Part shown: positions 18,501 to 26,090 of the stretch, one piece after another
How positions within the stretch are numbered: position 1 is the stretch's first letter
How the letters are laid out: each line of letters opens with the position of its first letter
Assembly: GCF_023821985.2 (NCBI RefSeq)
Contig: NZ_CP098805.1
Coordinates: forward strand, 5,881,001 to 5,945,000
Direction of reading: 5' to 3'
Length of the DNA: 64,000 nt
Source: Dyadobacter chenhuakuii
Lineage (GTDB): Bacteria; Bacteroidota; Bacteroidia; Cytophagales; Spirosomataceae
The notes under the pieces: model-generated
Database searches by the model: none
What the model was told of the DNA's origin: nothing
What the model saw: the letters and a program-made list of their open reading frames with translations, nothing else
Translations under genes and position numbers: made by a program

Positions 18501-19302
18501 CGCCGGATTAGGAAATGACACCGAAAGACTGGTCAATGACCCTGATTTTTACCGAGTAAGACAAAGCTTTTTACACATTTATCCTGCATTAAAAAAACGT
18601 TTTGCAGGAACAGCCGGCTTTATTACCCTGGGGCCAACCTTTGAGCTTTCAGACATTCAGCCAACAGGCGGCAGGTTCATTACAACTGCTGAAAACGAAT
18701 TGTCCGATGATGTTTTTGAGACAAAAATGTTTGCTGGCGGCAAGTTTCAGTTTGACTTCAACAGCGTTGACAACATTTTTGCGCCACATACGGGAATACG
18801 CTTTAACGCCGGTTTAAACTGGACAACAAACCTGGAAAACAAGAACAACTTTGGCTCATTCCGGGCCAGATTCGCCTATTATACCAGCCTCGATGCCAGG
18901 GAAAACATTATTCTGGCAACGCAAGTCGGAACGGGGCTGATCTTTGGAGATAGTTATGAATTTTTTCAAATGCCAACATTAGGCGGAAAGCAGGGATTGC
19001 GTGGCTATCGGACGGAGCGCTTTTACGGGCATAGCAGCATTTGGCACGATACAGACCTTCGTATCCGGCTTGGCAGCAGCTATAACCCAACATTACCGCT
19101 CACTTATGGCGTATTTGGAAGTTTTGATTACGGCCGCGTCTGGCTTGATGATGAGGAATCCAAATCCCTGCATTATAACTACGGCGGCGGAGTCTGGTTT
19201 GCACCGGTTGACATTCTCACATTGGCCGTAGGAGCATTTATTCCAAAAGAGAAGAAGGAAGAAAAACCCCGGATTGCATTCCAGATTGGGTTCTGGTTTT
19301 GA
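15514..19302 (+). CDS. outer-membrane lipoprotein: calcineurin-like phosphatase, kinase-like middle, BamA-type barrel
   Basis: A 1262-residue lipoprotein (lipobox VFSC, Cys20). Residues ~45-345 are a calcineurin-like metallophosphoesterase with every metal motif: G53-D54, G87-D88-N89, G130-N-H-D133, H240-H241, G320-H-E-H323. Residues ~430-770 resemble an atypical kinase: a DGKEYALRGL strand (~487-494), then F-I-V-G-D-W-D629-R-H631 and P-R-D655-R-D657-Q-A-F, which look like the catalytic loop and metal site of CotH, HipA or PI-kinase-like enzymes. From ~residue 880 to the C-terminal GFWF the sequence alternates as an outer-membrane barrel of the D15/BamA type. No POTRA repeats were seen. It ends the operon with ppk1, suggesting a role in extracytoplasmic phosphate chemistry. 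Barrel and phosphatase calls are firm; the kinase-like call is inference. Confidence 0.85.
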   Translation: MKRVLRVITFFVLLVGVFSCASYKTQFSKEAINWERDAPSPDLVLKHTMYLIGDAGNDSPESRAPVLEYLKKKLETESKHSSALFLGDNIYEHGMPPSEDSADRKVAEFRIISQLETLDNFKGTPIFLPGNHDWRGWGVKGLKRQEKFVDKYINEKRGVSNKEDYQSYFLPLDGCSGPEVIELNDNVVVIVVDSQWWLTDWDKDSKINDGCEIKNREQFRFVFENVVRKYRNKQVVFAMHHPPYTYGPHGGRFTIKQHIFPLTELNPDLWIPLPVLGSISAIFRATIGSKQDVANKHYKDLRTAVMAGAKKNGKFIFASGHEHALQFIENDNQEFIVSGSGSKNSPVSLGKGSQFASSRLGYSTINFYEGGEAWTNFWEVTADGKEAKLVFRKKIKDKQAVELPDSTIAFTEYSQHNDSTSRYVTSNEVKPVGGFHRFLLGQHNRDLYVEKYTFPVLDLNKFKGGVTPVKQGGGNQTNSLRLRDKDGKEYALRGLTKDVSRFLPFPFNQMIAAKYLVEDNFLSTNPFAPLCMPVLADAVQVYHTNPKLYYVPAQPGLATYNALFGGTMNLLEERPDGKRWKQAAFFGNPDKIVSTPELVESLLENGKNKVDEAWAIRTRLFDFIVGDWDRHDDQWAWSSVKQQDGTTLYRPIPRDRDQAFSMYDGLLTGVARLTLPFLRQLQSFSPEIQSMKWTTWSARLFDRTFLTRLTWEQWEEQAKFIQTNLTDEVINNAFASWPEEARQKSAAALIQNMKSRRDKLLTIARTHYEFVSENVNVIGTEEEERVVVERLDERRTKVSVYETGKDGRIKHLNYERVFNADVTRTINVYGNGDDDEFIIKGDAGKGIKVRLIGGLGTDVFADSTGTSAGKKKTLIYDDLRNNTVVAGADTRDKRTNLYRYNVYDRRSADSNYDIAIPAPILGVNPDDGLLLGASATWMKYGFKKEPYASLHAFGASYAFATKGFKVNYTGDFINAFKRFDFYLDTYYHGPTYAFNYAGLGNDTERLVNDPDFYRVRQSFLHIYPALKKRFAGTAGFITLGPTFELSDIQPTGGRFITTAENELSDDVFETKMFAGGKFQFDFNSVDNIFAPHTGIRFNAGLNWTTNLENKNNFGSFRARFAYYTSLDARENIILATQVGTGLIFGDSYEFFQMPTLGGKQGLRGYRTERFYGHSSIWHDTDLRIRLGSSYNPTLPLTYGVFGSFDYGRVWLDDEESKSLHYNYGGGVWFAPVDILTLAVGAFIPKEKKEEKPRIAFQIGFWF

Positions 19303-19321
19303 GTTTTCCTAAATAATCTTC

Positions 19322-19663
19322 CTAAGAGAGATTTTCCGGATCAAAGAATGGATCGGGATCGCTGGTGGGCTTTGCGGAAAATTCGTTTACATCCAGTGCG
19401 CCGCAATCTTCCAGAATGGTGGTTGCATCCAGCGACTCCTGCATATTGTTGGTGCGAACTGTGACAACTGATCCGGAATCCTCTTCCGGCGCATCGTGCT
19501 CCGTGGTAGCAGTTTGCTGGCCGTCAGTGCTGCGGTCATCTTCCACATCCACATTGTAATTCACTTCAATCTGGCTTAGATCAAATCCGTGGGAAATCAG
19601 GGCACGCTTAGCTTTCTGAGCTTCCTCGTTCGTTTCGAAAATGGCGATGATGGATTGGAACAT
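19322..19663 (-). CDS. YflT-like general stress protein
   Basis: A 113-residue small soluble protein. The N-terminal IIAIFETNEEAQKAKRALISHGFDLSQIEV is a ferredoxin-like beta-alpha-beta unit seen in YflT/heat-induced stress proteins; the middle is acidic and low-complexity (DVEDDRSTDGQQ..., about residues 38-62), and a second strand-helix unit follows (SVVTVRTNNMQESLDATTILEDCGA). The acidic C-terminus ends near DPDPFFDPENLS. It lies 31 bp downstream of the DUF4142 gene on the same strand, so they are likely co-transcribed. Convergent with the large lipoprotein gene, 19 bp away, with no hairpin visible between them. Confidence 0.65.
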   Translation of the reverse strand: MFQSIIAIFETNEEAQKAKRALISHGFDLSQIEVNYNVDVEDDRSTDGQQTATTEHDAPEEDSGSVVTVRTNNMQESLDATTILEDCGALDVNEFSAKPTSDPDPFFDPENLS

Positions 19664-19694
19664 AATATTTTTGGTTAATACTTCTAAAATCTTA

Positions 19695-20213
19695 CTAAAT
19701 CGAATCTCTCATGGCTTTCGCCTTTTCCAGATGCGCCTTTAACCTGGGAAGCTTGTCGGCAGCAAAGGTTTTCAGTTGAACATTGCTGGCAGACTTGTCT
19801 TGAATTTCGTACAGGTTCACCGCTTCTTCGTGCGAAATGGTCACCATTTTAATGTACGTCGTATCAAATGCGATTCCGGAAAGTCCCGACAGTGAATCCA
19901 GTTTCTGCTGCTTCCCACTCGACAATGTTGTTGGCAGGTCTACATTCGCATCCTTCGCTATTTTCATGAGCTCTTGTTTGATGCTCGTATGGTCATCGAG
20001 CATTTCCTGCCCGAATTGCTTAATGGTCTGGGTTGTGCCTTTTGATGAGGCCACCTGGCCGGCATTGATCTCAAACAGACCCCCATCGGATGCAGCGAGC
20101 ATGAATTGCTTATCGAGTTCGGCGGGTGCATTGGTCCCGGTTGTATCGTCGTCGCAGGCTACGGTTGCAAAAGAAAGTGCTGCTGCAAGGAAAAAGAATT
20201 TTGTACGCTTCAT
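19695..20213 (-). CDS. DUF4142 domain lipoprotein
   Basis: A 172-residue predicted lipoprotein: signal with lipobox TVAC (Cys at about residue 20), then a Thr/Asp-rich linker and a DUF4142 helical domain. Family features are DKQFMLAASDGGLFEINAGQVA, IKQFGQEMLDDHTSIKQELMKIA and MVTISHEEAVNLYEIQDKSA, ending with LPRLKAHLEKAKAM. DUF4142 proteins are all-helical, ferritin-like envelope proteins of unknown role, often stress-linked; here the His residues in DDHTS and SHEEA are kept. It is upstream of the YflT-like gene. Confidence 0.85.
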   Translation of the reverse strand: MKRTKFFFLAAALSFATVACDDDTTGTNAPAELDKQFMLAASDGGLFEINAGQVASSKGTTQTIKQFGQEMLDDHTSIKQELMKIAKDANVDLPTTLSSGKQQKLDSLSGLSGIAFDTTYIKMVTISHEEAVNLYEIQDKSASNVQLKTFAADKLPRLKAHLEKAKAMRDSI

Positions 20214-20469
20214 AAGTTATCTTGGCAATAATGCTGCTGTTGATTGAGAAAGAGGAGGCCGGTAATAATTGTGCCAATCAGCGGGAAATGATGGTTGCGA
20301 AGCGCGGATCATTTTTTTTAAATAACGTCGCAAGCAGAAAAATGGGGAATATGGGGATTTGGGGAAAGACGAAATATGCAATCCTGTTAGTCCGCAACGG
20401 CGTTGATAACGTAAATTAGACAAAAACATAATTGACACCTGATGAATAAGGCAGATAAAGTTAGAAGAC

Positions 20470-20892
20470 ATGATTAATGACCTCAAAATCCTTTTGGTAG
20501 ACGATGATAAGATCATGTTGTTCCTCCACGAAATGTTTCTTAAAAAGTCCGGAATTTTAAACGATACGGTCTTGTGCTACAATGGATCAGATGCGCTGCA
20601 GTATCTGGAAAGTTACCCTTCGCAGGAAACTAATTTCCTCGTGTTACTGGACATCAATATGCCCATTATGAATGGTTGGGAATTTCTGGATGCAATTGGC
20701 GGCCGTCCTTATCTCAATCGGGTCCATGTTGTGATGGTCAGCTCGGCCACAGAAGAATCAGAAATGAAAAGAGCAACCAATTATAGCCAGGTGATTGATT
20801 ACCAGCAAAAACCGCTTAGCATTGAGAGCTGCAATAAAATTGTCAACAGCGAAATGCTGAAAGGTTTCTTCGAAAATCAGATTGCCAGATAG
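20470..20892 (+). CDS. single-domain response regulator (CheY-like)
   Basis: A 140-residue receiver domain with no output domain. The acidic pocket is D11-D12-D13 (ILLVDDDKI), the phosphorylated Asp is D61 (LLDINMPIMNGW), the Thr/Ser switch is in MVSSATE, and the conserved Lys is K114 (QQKPLS). The DINMPxMNGWEFL wording is usual for Bacteroidota stand-alone receivers. It has no kinase gene beside it, so its partner is elsewhere. A 256-bp gap before it separates it from the divergent DUF4142 gene. Confidence 0.9.
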   Translation: MINDLKILLVDDDKIMLFLHEMFLKKSGILNDTVLCYNGSDALQYLESYPSQETNFLVLLDINMPIMNGWEFLDAIGGRPYLNRVHVVMVSSATEESEMKRATNYSQVIDYQQKPLSIESCNKIVNSEMLKGFFENQIAR

Positions 20893-20937
20893 CTTTCTTT
20901 GCTATGGTGCCGGTTACAAATTAATGCCGTCGTTTCG

Positions 20938-20945
20938 TATGTTTG
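20938..20945 (+). promoter_or_regulatory. -7 promoter element (TATGTTTG)
   Basis: An exact match to the Bacteroidota -7 consensus TAnnTTTG, 48 bp before the ATG of the ArnT-like gene. No good -33 TTG was seen at the usual distance. Its position overlaps an in-frame TTG at 20943 and argues against that codon being the start. Confidence 0.35.
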
Positions 20946-20993
20946 CAACATTCTCACGAAGCGTCAGGTATTCTGGCACGTAAAGAAACAATT

Positions 20994-22643
20994 ATGCATG
21001 ATGTTGAGCGTGCTCTGCAACGTTATTTCCCCTGGTTAGTGATTATTGGCATTGCATTGAATGTTCCGGGCCTTTGGCTGGAAATTATTGAGCCGGACGG
21101 GGCGCTATATGCTACAATCGCCAAGCACATGGTCCAGCACAACGACTGGATTAATCTATGGGGCGACGGCCACGACTGGCTCGATAAGCCGCATTTCCCT
21201 TTCTGGATGGCTGCGATCAGCTACAAGCTTTTTGGTATAACGGGTTTCGCTTATAAATTCCCGGCATTCCTTTTCTGGCTTCTGGGTCTTTATTACACTT
21301 TTCTGACGGCCAGGGACCTCTTTAATGTTACCGTAGCCAGGATTTCGGTCCTGATTTCCGCAGTAGCGCTGCACAGCACACTTGCCAACTTTGACGTCCG
21401 GGCGGAACCTTATCTCACCACATGCATCATTGCGGCTGTCTGGCATATGTTGTGTGTATATCAAAAAAAGAGTGGCATTCACATCGTTGCCGCGGCTTTT
21501 TTTGCGGCATGTGCTATCATGACAAAGGGCATTTTTGTGCTGCTTACGATCGGCGGCGGCTGGGTGCTTTTTTGGGTTTTTACTTCTCAGTGGCGGGAGT
21601 TCCTGAATTACCGCTGGTGGGCAATGCTCATACTCTGCTTCGTTTTCATTACCCCGGAGTTGTACAGTCTTTACGCGCAGTTTGACCTGCATCCTGAGAA
21701 AGTTGTATTTGGCAAAACAGGGGTTTCCGGATTAAAATTCTTTTTCTGGGACAGTCAGTTCGGCCGCTTCTTTAACACGGGGCCCATTAAAGGAAGCGGG
21801 AATGTTACTTTTTTCATGCATACAACCCTTTGGGCGTTTCTTCCCTGGTCTGTTGGTCTGGTAAGCGCTATTATCTATCTCATTCGTTTTGACACGAACA
21901 GGATGCCTTTGCGCTGGATCATTTATGGCAGCACATTACTCACTTTCATTCTTTTTTCGCTGTCGAGATTTCAGCTTCCGCATTACATTGTGATCCTGTT
22001 TCCTTATTTTTCGATCATTACCGGTTATTTTTTATATCAAAAAGCGGGGCACATAAAGCTTTCGATTTTGGCAAAGGTGCAGCAGGTTCTGGTGTTCCTC
22101 GTCGCCATAGCGGTCATCGGTTTACTATACTGGACCGGATTAAAAAATGAATGGCTCGCCACCGGCCTGACTTGCTTTATTGTAGCCGTAGTCAACATTA
22201 TCCGGTTTGAGAATCCGTTGCAGCGTATTTTATACAATGGTTACGCAATGGCCGCCATCATTTACATATTCCTTTTCCTGTTTTTTTACCCATTTTTACT
22301 TCAATACCAGTCGGGCAGAAGTGCTGCAAGGGCGATCTGGGCAAATAACCCTGAACTTCCCGTTGCCGCTTACAAGTCGTTTTCCTATTCGCTTGAATTC
22401 TACGCTCCTGCGGATGTCCGGCTTGTGCGTACAAGCCAGGATCTGGATGCCTTTCTCGCTAAGAAGCCGTGCTACATTTACACTTCCCCGGAGCTCGCCG
22501 ACAGTTTGCTCAACGCAGGCATGAAAGCCGATATCCTGGCTGCACCCGAATATTTTCGCATTACGAAATTGAAAGGGAAATTTTTAAATAAGGACACAAG
22601 AAGCAGCGCAGTTGAGAAGCGGAGCTTACTATACGTCAGGTAA
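20994..22643 (+). CDS. ArnT-like glycosyltransferase family 39 membrane protein
   Basis: A membrane protein of 549 residues with about twelve hydrophobic segments and a soluble C-terminal tail of ~120 residues. The first periplasmic loop reads IIEPDGALYATIAKHM, with the Glu/Asp of the GT-39/ArnT/PMT family, followed by WLDKPHFPFWMAAISYKLFG, also typical. Such enzymes move a sugar from a polyprenyl phosphate onto a lipid or protein outside the inner membrane. The ATG at 20994 is chosen over the TTG at 20943, which lies inside a probable promoter. Substrate unknown; no lipid A or sugar-precursor genes flank it. Confidence 0.85.
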   Translation: MHDVERALQRYFPWLVIIGIALNVPGLWLEIIEPDGALYATIAKHMVQHNDWINLWGDGHDWLDKPHFPFWMAAISYKLFGITGFAYKFPAFLFWLLGLYYTFLTARDLFNVTVARISVLISAVALHSTLANFDVRAEPYLTTCIIAAVWHMLCVYQKKSGIHIVAAAFFAACAIMTKGIFVLLTIGGGWVLFWVFTSQWREFLNYRWWAMLILCFVFITPELYSLYAQFDLHPEKVVFGKTGVSGLKFFFWDSQFGRFFNTGPIKGSGNVTFFMHTTLWAFLPWSVGLVSAIIYLIRFDTNRMPLRWIIYGSTLLTFILFSLSRFQLPHYIVILFPYFSIITGYFLYQKAGHIKLSILAKVQQVLVFLVAIAVIGLLYWTGLKNEWLATGLTCFIVAVVNIIRFENPLQRILYNGYAMAAIIYIFLFLFFYPFLLQYQSGRSAARAIWANNPELPVAAYKSFSYSLEFYAPADVRLVRTSQDLDAFLAKKPCYIYTSPELADSLLNAGMKADILAAPEYFRITKLKGKFLNKDTRSSAVEKRSLLYVR

Positions 22644-22720
22644 TTACGCTGGGGAGCAGCGTTGCTGGAACAGTTATTGATATGATGTGGGAAAATTTAA
22701 CTCATCAACAGATCAATAAA

Positions 22721-23344
22721 ATGAAAAAGCTCAAAATTAGCGTAGCACTGTTCATGCTGACATTATGCGGAACTGCTTATGCGCAAACGACAAATCAAAG
22801 CACGAAGTCATCCAGCTCAACGACCAAGGATTCGACTCAGTCACAAGGAAATAGTGCAGGAGGGACTTCGGCCTGGCCACAAAGCACAGGCACGGCAGGA
22901 GCAGCAAGACCTGGCATGGATACTACCGGAAAAAATGGTAAAATGCAGGGAACAGGAACGAGCGAAAGCACCGGACAATCGCAAGGCACCACCGGGTCAC
23001 AAACTACAAGCGGTTCACAGGGAACAACCGGTTCACAAGGAACAACCGGATCGCAGAGCACAACCGGCTCTCAATCGCAGGGAAGCAGCGCTGGCGGCAC
23101 TTCTGCCTGGCCACAAAGCACAGGAACAACAGGTGCAGTAACACCAGATTCTACCAACCAAAACAATGCACAGGGCTCGTCGCAGTCGACTACAACACAG
23201 CCATCTGAGGCTAATTCAAGCACTGGAACAAGCACATTGAATTCCAACATGAATGACAATCAGATGAAGGACAAGTCGGGTAAAAAAGACAAGAAGCGCA
23301 AGAAAAAAGATCGGGAAGAAACGGGAACAAACGTGCCTAACTAG
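22721..23344 (+). CDS. secreted Ser/Thr/Gly/Gln-rich repeat protein
   Basis: A protein of about 207 residues: a signal peptide (MKKLKISVALFMLTLCGTAYAQ, cleaved after about residue 22), then almost wholly low-complexity sequence. Two near-copies of a SAGGTSAWPQSTGT unit (nt ~22851-22904 and ~23086-23139) flank an array of GTTGSQ-type hexapeptides. The C-terminus is strongly basic (KDKSGKKDKKRKKKDREE). There is no recognisable domain. The ATG at 22721 is chosen because it begins the signal peptide; an upstream ATG at 22682 would add 13 polar residues. The function is unknown; a disordered surface or matrix protein is plausible. Confidence 0.7.
   Translation: MKKLKISVALFMLTLCGTAYAQTTNQSTKSSSSTTKDSTQSQGNSAGGTSAWPQSTGTAGAARPGMDTTGKNGKMQGTGTSESTGQSQGTTGSQTTSGSQGTTGSQGTTGSQSTTGSQSQGSSAGGTSAWPQSTGTTGAVTPDSTNQNNAQGSSQSTTTQPSEANSSTGTSTLNSNMNDNQMKDKSGKKDKKRKKKDREETGTNVPN
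22981..23080 (+). repeat. 18-bp coding tandem repeat (GTTGSQ units)
   Basis: About five degenerate 18-bp units of the form GGAACAACCGGTTCACAA encode GTTGSQ, TTSGSQ, GTTGSQ, GTTGSQ and STTGSQ in the low-complexity secreted protein. Two of the units are nearly identical in DNA, so the number of copies may vary between strains. Confidence 0.75.
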
Positions 23345-23461
23345 TTTCATTGGACGACAAAGAGACATTATATCTTGACTTTTTATACAACTATTTCTAT
23401 TTTGCATGTATAATTACTTCTAGTGGGTTTGAATATTACGCAATGTTGAAGAGGTGTTATC

Positions 23462-23614
23462 ATGAAAAGGTTTAACAGATCAATGGCTTTGAGGTGGTTT
23501 ATATATCTGCCTGTAATTTTTCCCTTGTGTGTTTTTCTTGGTGCTTTCAAAGGTATTTTCGAAACGACCGGGAAAGTTTTCAAAAGAATCCTGCTCGACA
23601 TTGAGCTGATATAG
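23462..23614 (+). CDS. small membrane protein, 50 residues
   Basis: A short open frame: MKRFNRSMALRWFIYLPVIF followed by PLCVFLGAFKGIFETTGKVF and KRILLDIELI. It has a basic N-terminus, one hydrophobic segment (about residues 10-29) and an amphipathic tail. Support for it being real: it sits in an otherwise gene-free 393-bp interval and ends 18 bp before a perfect 9-bp terminator hairpin at 23633-23664. I recognise no family. It may be an independent small gene or the tail of a transcript that starts before the repeat protein. Confidence 0.5.
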   Translation: MKRFNRSMALRWFIYLPVIFPLCVFLGAFKGIFETTGKVFKRILLDIELI

Positions 23615-23632
23615 GGATTGATTAAGCTGAGA

Positions 23633-23664
23633 GAATGGCGTTCCGGAGGGACGCCATTCTTTTT
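23633..23664 (+). terminator. rho-independent terminator
   Basis: Perfect 9-bp stem GAATGGCGT / ACGCCATTC with a 9-base loop, followed by five T residues. It ends the unit containing the 50-residue small membrane protein and possibly the repeat protein. Confidence 0.85.
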
Positions 23665-23737
23665 GTATAAGAATTAATCTTGTAAATTTTGGCTCGATTG
23701 TAACAATGTTCAAAATCAGACAACTGACCTTACTAAT

Positions 23738-24784
23738 ATGGAATACAGACAATTGGGCGCATCGGGGCTGAAAGTTCCTGTGTTAAGCTTCGGAACAGGC
23801 ACATTCGGAGGCGGTGGCGATTTTTTCAAAGCTTGGGGAAACACCCAGACTGACGAAGCGGCACGTCTTGTTAACCTTTGTATGGATGCCGGAATTACGT
23901 TTTTCGACACAGCTAATGTGTATTCACAAGGACTTTCGGAAGAAATTCTGGGGAAAGCCATCATCGGTTTGCGGGATAAGATCATTCTTTCTACCAAGGC
24001 AACTTTCAAAATGGGAACCGGGCCAAACGATTTCGGGTCGTCGCGTTTTCACCTTGTCAGATCTTGTGAAGACAGCCTCCGCCGGCTCAAAACAGACTAT
24101 ATTGATATTTACCACATGCACGGTTTCGATGCGAATACGCCCGTTGAAGAAACGCTCAGCGCTCTCAATGACCTGATTACCGCCGGAAAGGTGCGATACA
24201 TTGCCTGTTCAAATTTTTCGGGCTGGCATTTAATGAAATCCCTTTCTGTTTCTGAAAAATATGGCTGGTCCAAGTACATTGCTCATCAGGCACATTACTC
24301 ATTGCTTAGCCGCGAGTTTGAGTGGGAATTGATGCCATTGGCGGTGGATCAGCACATCGGGACAATCGTATGGAGCCCTTTATCTGCCGGAAGATTAGGC
24401 GGGAAATACAGAAGAAACCAGCCGATGCCGTCTGAGGGCCGCATCGCGCAGGGCGGGGGAGAAGGACCAGAGATCCCGGAAGAATTCTTTTTTAACCTCA
24501 TTGATGTGCTGGACGAAGTAGCCGCGGAAACAGAAAAAACGGTTGCACAGGTTGCCCTTAACTGGCTTTTACAGCGGCCCACCGTTAGTAATGTGGTCAT
24601 TGGAGCAAGGAATGAAGAGCAGCTGAAACAAAATCTGGGTGCCGTAGGCTGGAACCTGAGTCTTGAACAGGTTAAGAAACTGGATGCGGCAAGCGACAAG
24701 GCGCCCACGTATCCATACTGGCATCAGCGCAAAAACACAGCACTGAATCCGCTGCCTGACTTTTACGGAAAATTGAACCGTTAA
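23738..24784 (+). CDS. aldo/keto reductase
   Basis: A 348-residue NADPH-dependent aldo/keto reductase. Catalytic tetrad: the Asp and Tyr of ITFFDTANVYSQGLSEEILG (near residues 48-55), the Lys of ILSTKAT and the His of DIYHMHGFD. The C-terminal cofactor site VSNVVIGARNEEQLKQNLGA is clear. The wording (MEYRQLGASGLKVPVLSFGTGTFGGGGDFF at the start) places it with the YajO/voltage-channel-beta-like group acting on aldehydes and ketones. It is alone on this strand, 123 bp after the small-protein frame and terminator. Confidence 0.92.
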   Translation: MEYRQLGASGLKVPVLSFGTGTFGGGGDFFKAWGNTQTDEAARLVNLCMDAGITFFDTANVYSQGLSEEILGKAIIGLRDKIILSTKATFKMGTGPNDFGSSRFHLVRSCEDSLRRLKTDYIDIYHMHGFDANTPVEETLSALNDLITAGKVRYIACSNFSGWHLMKSLSVSEKYGWSKYIAHQAHYSLLSREFEWELMPLAVDQHIGTIVWSPLSAGRLGGKYRRNQPMPSEGRIAQGGGEGPEIPEEFFFNLIDVLDEVAAETEKTVAQVALNWLLQRPTVSNVVIGARNEEQLKQNLGAVGWNLSLEQVKKLDAASDKAPTYPYWHQRKNTALNPLPDFYGKLNR

Positions 24785-24813
24785 AAATTGATATCGTTTG
24801 GACGGCCGGTAAG

Positions 24814-25536
24814 TTAAACATTTGCCGGCTGCTTCATTTCCGGTATGTATAGCCCGTGCTGCAAGGCGTAAACGATTAAATCGGTCGTCCTTTTCACCTT
24901 CAACTTATCCATAACGCAACGGTGGTAATATTGGACTGTATGCGCGCTCAGTTTGAGATCGTAAGCTATTTCCTTGATCGTCCGGCCACTGCACACCTTT
25001 TGCAAAACTTCCTTTTCACGCGGCGATAGATGCAGAACAACCTGCTCATCGGTAAAAACGCTGTTGATGAGGTTATCCCGGATGCCTTTCCCAATATATT
25101 GCTTTCCTGCTATCACAGAAACGATGGCTTCTTTCAGTTCTTCCAGCGACGCTGATTTTGGAAGGAAGCTGTTTGCGCCCCTTCTGATCGCATGTTTTAT
25201 TGTTTGCACATCTGTAACCGAGGAAATGATTATAATTTTCAGGTCCTTGGATACAGCGCTTCGGGCTGAGTTGAGCAGTTCGAGACCAGTCATACCGTTG
25301 ATAGCCCAGTCCATGATCAGAATGTCCGGCAAGAACATGGCATGGTCGGCCATAAATTCCTTCCCGTCCGTGTAGGACACCACCGCATTTACTTCCGGCA
25401 TTTGGCATAAAACATTTCGCAAAGCGTCGGTAAGGAGCGTGAGCTGATCTACCAAAGCAATGTTGATCGAAGTATTTTTATGCTTGCCAGGAAAGTAATT
25501 TGTATTGTCCATGGTGTGCTTAGATCTAATATCCAT
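24814..25536 (-). CDS. NarL/FixJ-type response regulator
   Basis: A 240-residue response regulator with a receiver (residues ~25-145; acceptor D76 in ILIMDWAINGMTG; switch Ser/Thr in IISSVTD; Lys in LPKSAS) and a C-terminal LuxR-type helix-turn-helix (LSPREKEVLQKVCSGRTIKEIAYDLKLSAHTV). The domain order is typical of NarL. The first ~24 residues precede the receiver and contain an alternative ATG at residue 9. No sensor kinase is adjacent. Confidence 0.9.
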   Translation of the reverse strand: MDIRSKHTMDNTNYFPGKHKNTSINIALVDQLTLLTDALRNVLCQMPEVNAVVSYTDGKEFMADHAMFLPDILIMDWAINGMTGLELLNSARSAVSKDLKIIIISSVTDVQTIKHAIRRGANSFLPKSASLEELKEAIVSVIAGKQYIGKGIRDNLINSVFTDEQVVLHLSPREKEVLQKVCSGRTIKEIAYDLKLSAHTVQYYHRCVMDKLKVKRTTDLIVYALQHGLYIPEMKQPANV

Positions 25537-25591
25537 AATACAATAGTCGCCGCAAGTTACTTACTGCGTCCTTTTCAGGAGATTTTTAACA

Positions 25592-25810
25592 ATGCAAAAT
25601 TATAATAGTGCTGAAATACAACTTAATAGCATCCAAAAGTCGTTTTCAGAACTAGATGATCCGCAATTTAAGTATAAGAAAGATAAGAAATATGTGGATA
25701 GAATTAGCTCTATCCCCGCTAAATTTTGGGGGTATCAGCATAGTACTATTATGCGGGTCTTTTTTGTGCTTTTAATAGATACATTTGCAAATAACTACTA
25801 TTTGCAGTAA
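25592..25810 (+). CDS. doubtful small ORF, 72 residues
   Basis: An open frame with a polar N-terminal half and a hydrophobic stretch RVFFVLLIDTFANNYYLQ at the end. Codon use is more AT-rich than in neighbouring genes, and a terminator-like hairpin with a T run (25738-25765) lies inside it, so it may not be coding; the region could instead be a short untranslated RNA. No family recognised. Confidence 0.2.
   Translation: MQNYNSAEIQLNSIQKSFSELDDPQFKYKKDKKYVDRISSIPAKFWGYQHSTIMRVFFVLLIDTFANNYYLQ
25738..25765 (+). terminator. possible terminator hairpin
   Basis: GCATA (25738-25742) pairs with TATGC (25750-25754) and is followed by GGGTC and six T residues. An upstream CCCCGC can alternatively pair with GCGGG, so competing structures are possible. 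The short stem makes the call weak. Confidence 0.3.
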
Positions 25811-26090
25811 GTACTAGTGATAATTTTGTAACCAACTATTACTATGTGAATTGCGGGTATTTTGAATTTTTGTTTCAACTTAAAACCAGTAAATGAAGTA
25901 AACTTTACATCTGCATTTAAGAGTCTTCAAGTCTTTTTACCCACTTCCAGCATTTTTACCTGGAAGCCTCCACGATAAAATAAGTGTCCCGGAAACGTCG
26001 GCCGTCTGGCTGTCGATCACTATTTCCATAGCGTATCAACGTCCTTTAATACACATAACGGTTTATAATAACTATCTAAATTCTACTACT
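25811..26090. other. AT-rich intergenic interval
   Basis: No gene or clear RNA was recognised. It separates the doubtful small ORF from the T9SS cargo gene and probably contains the latter's promoter; I could not locate a -7 box with confidence. If the small ORF is not real, the gene-free interval is 25537-26090. Confidence 0.5.

Noticed and set aside
20943-20993. TTG start that would lengthen the ArnT-like protein by 17 residues
   Set aside because: The TTG lies inside a TATGTTTG promoter element and the extra residues are polar and unlike the start of a membrane protein.
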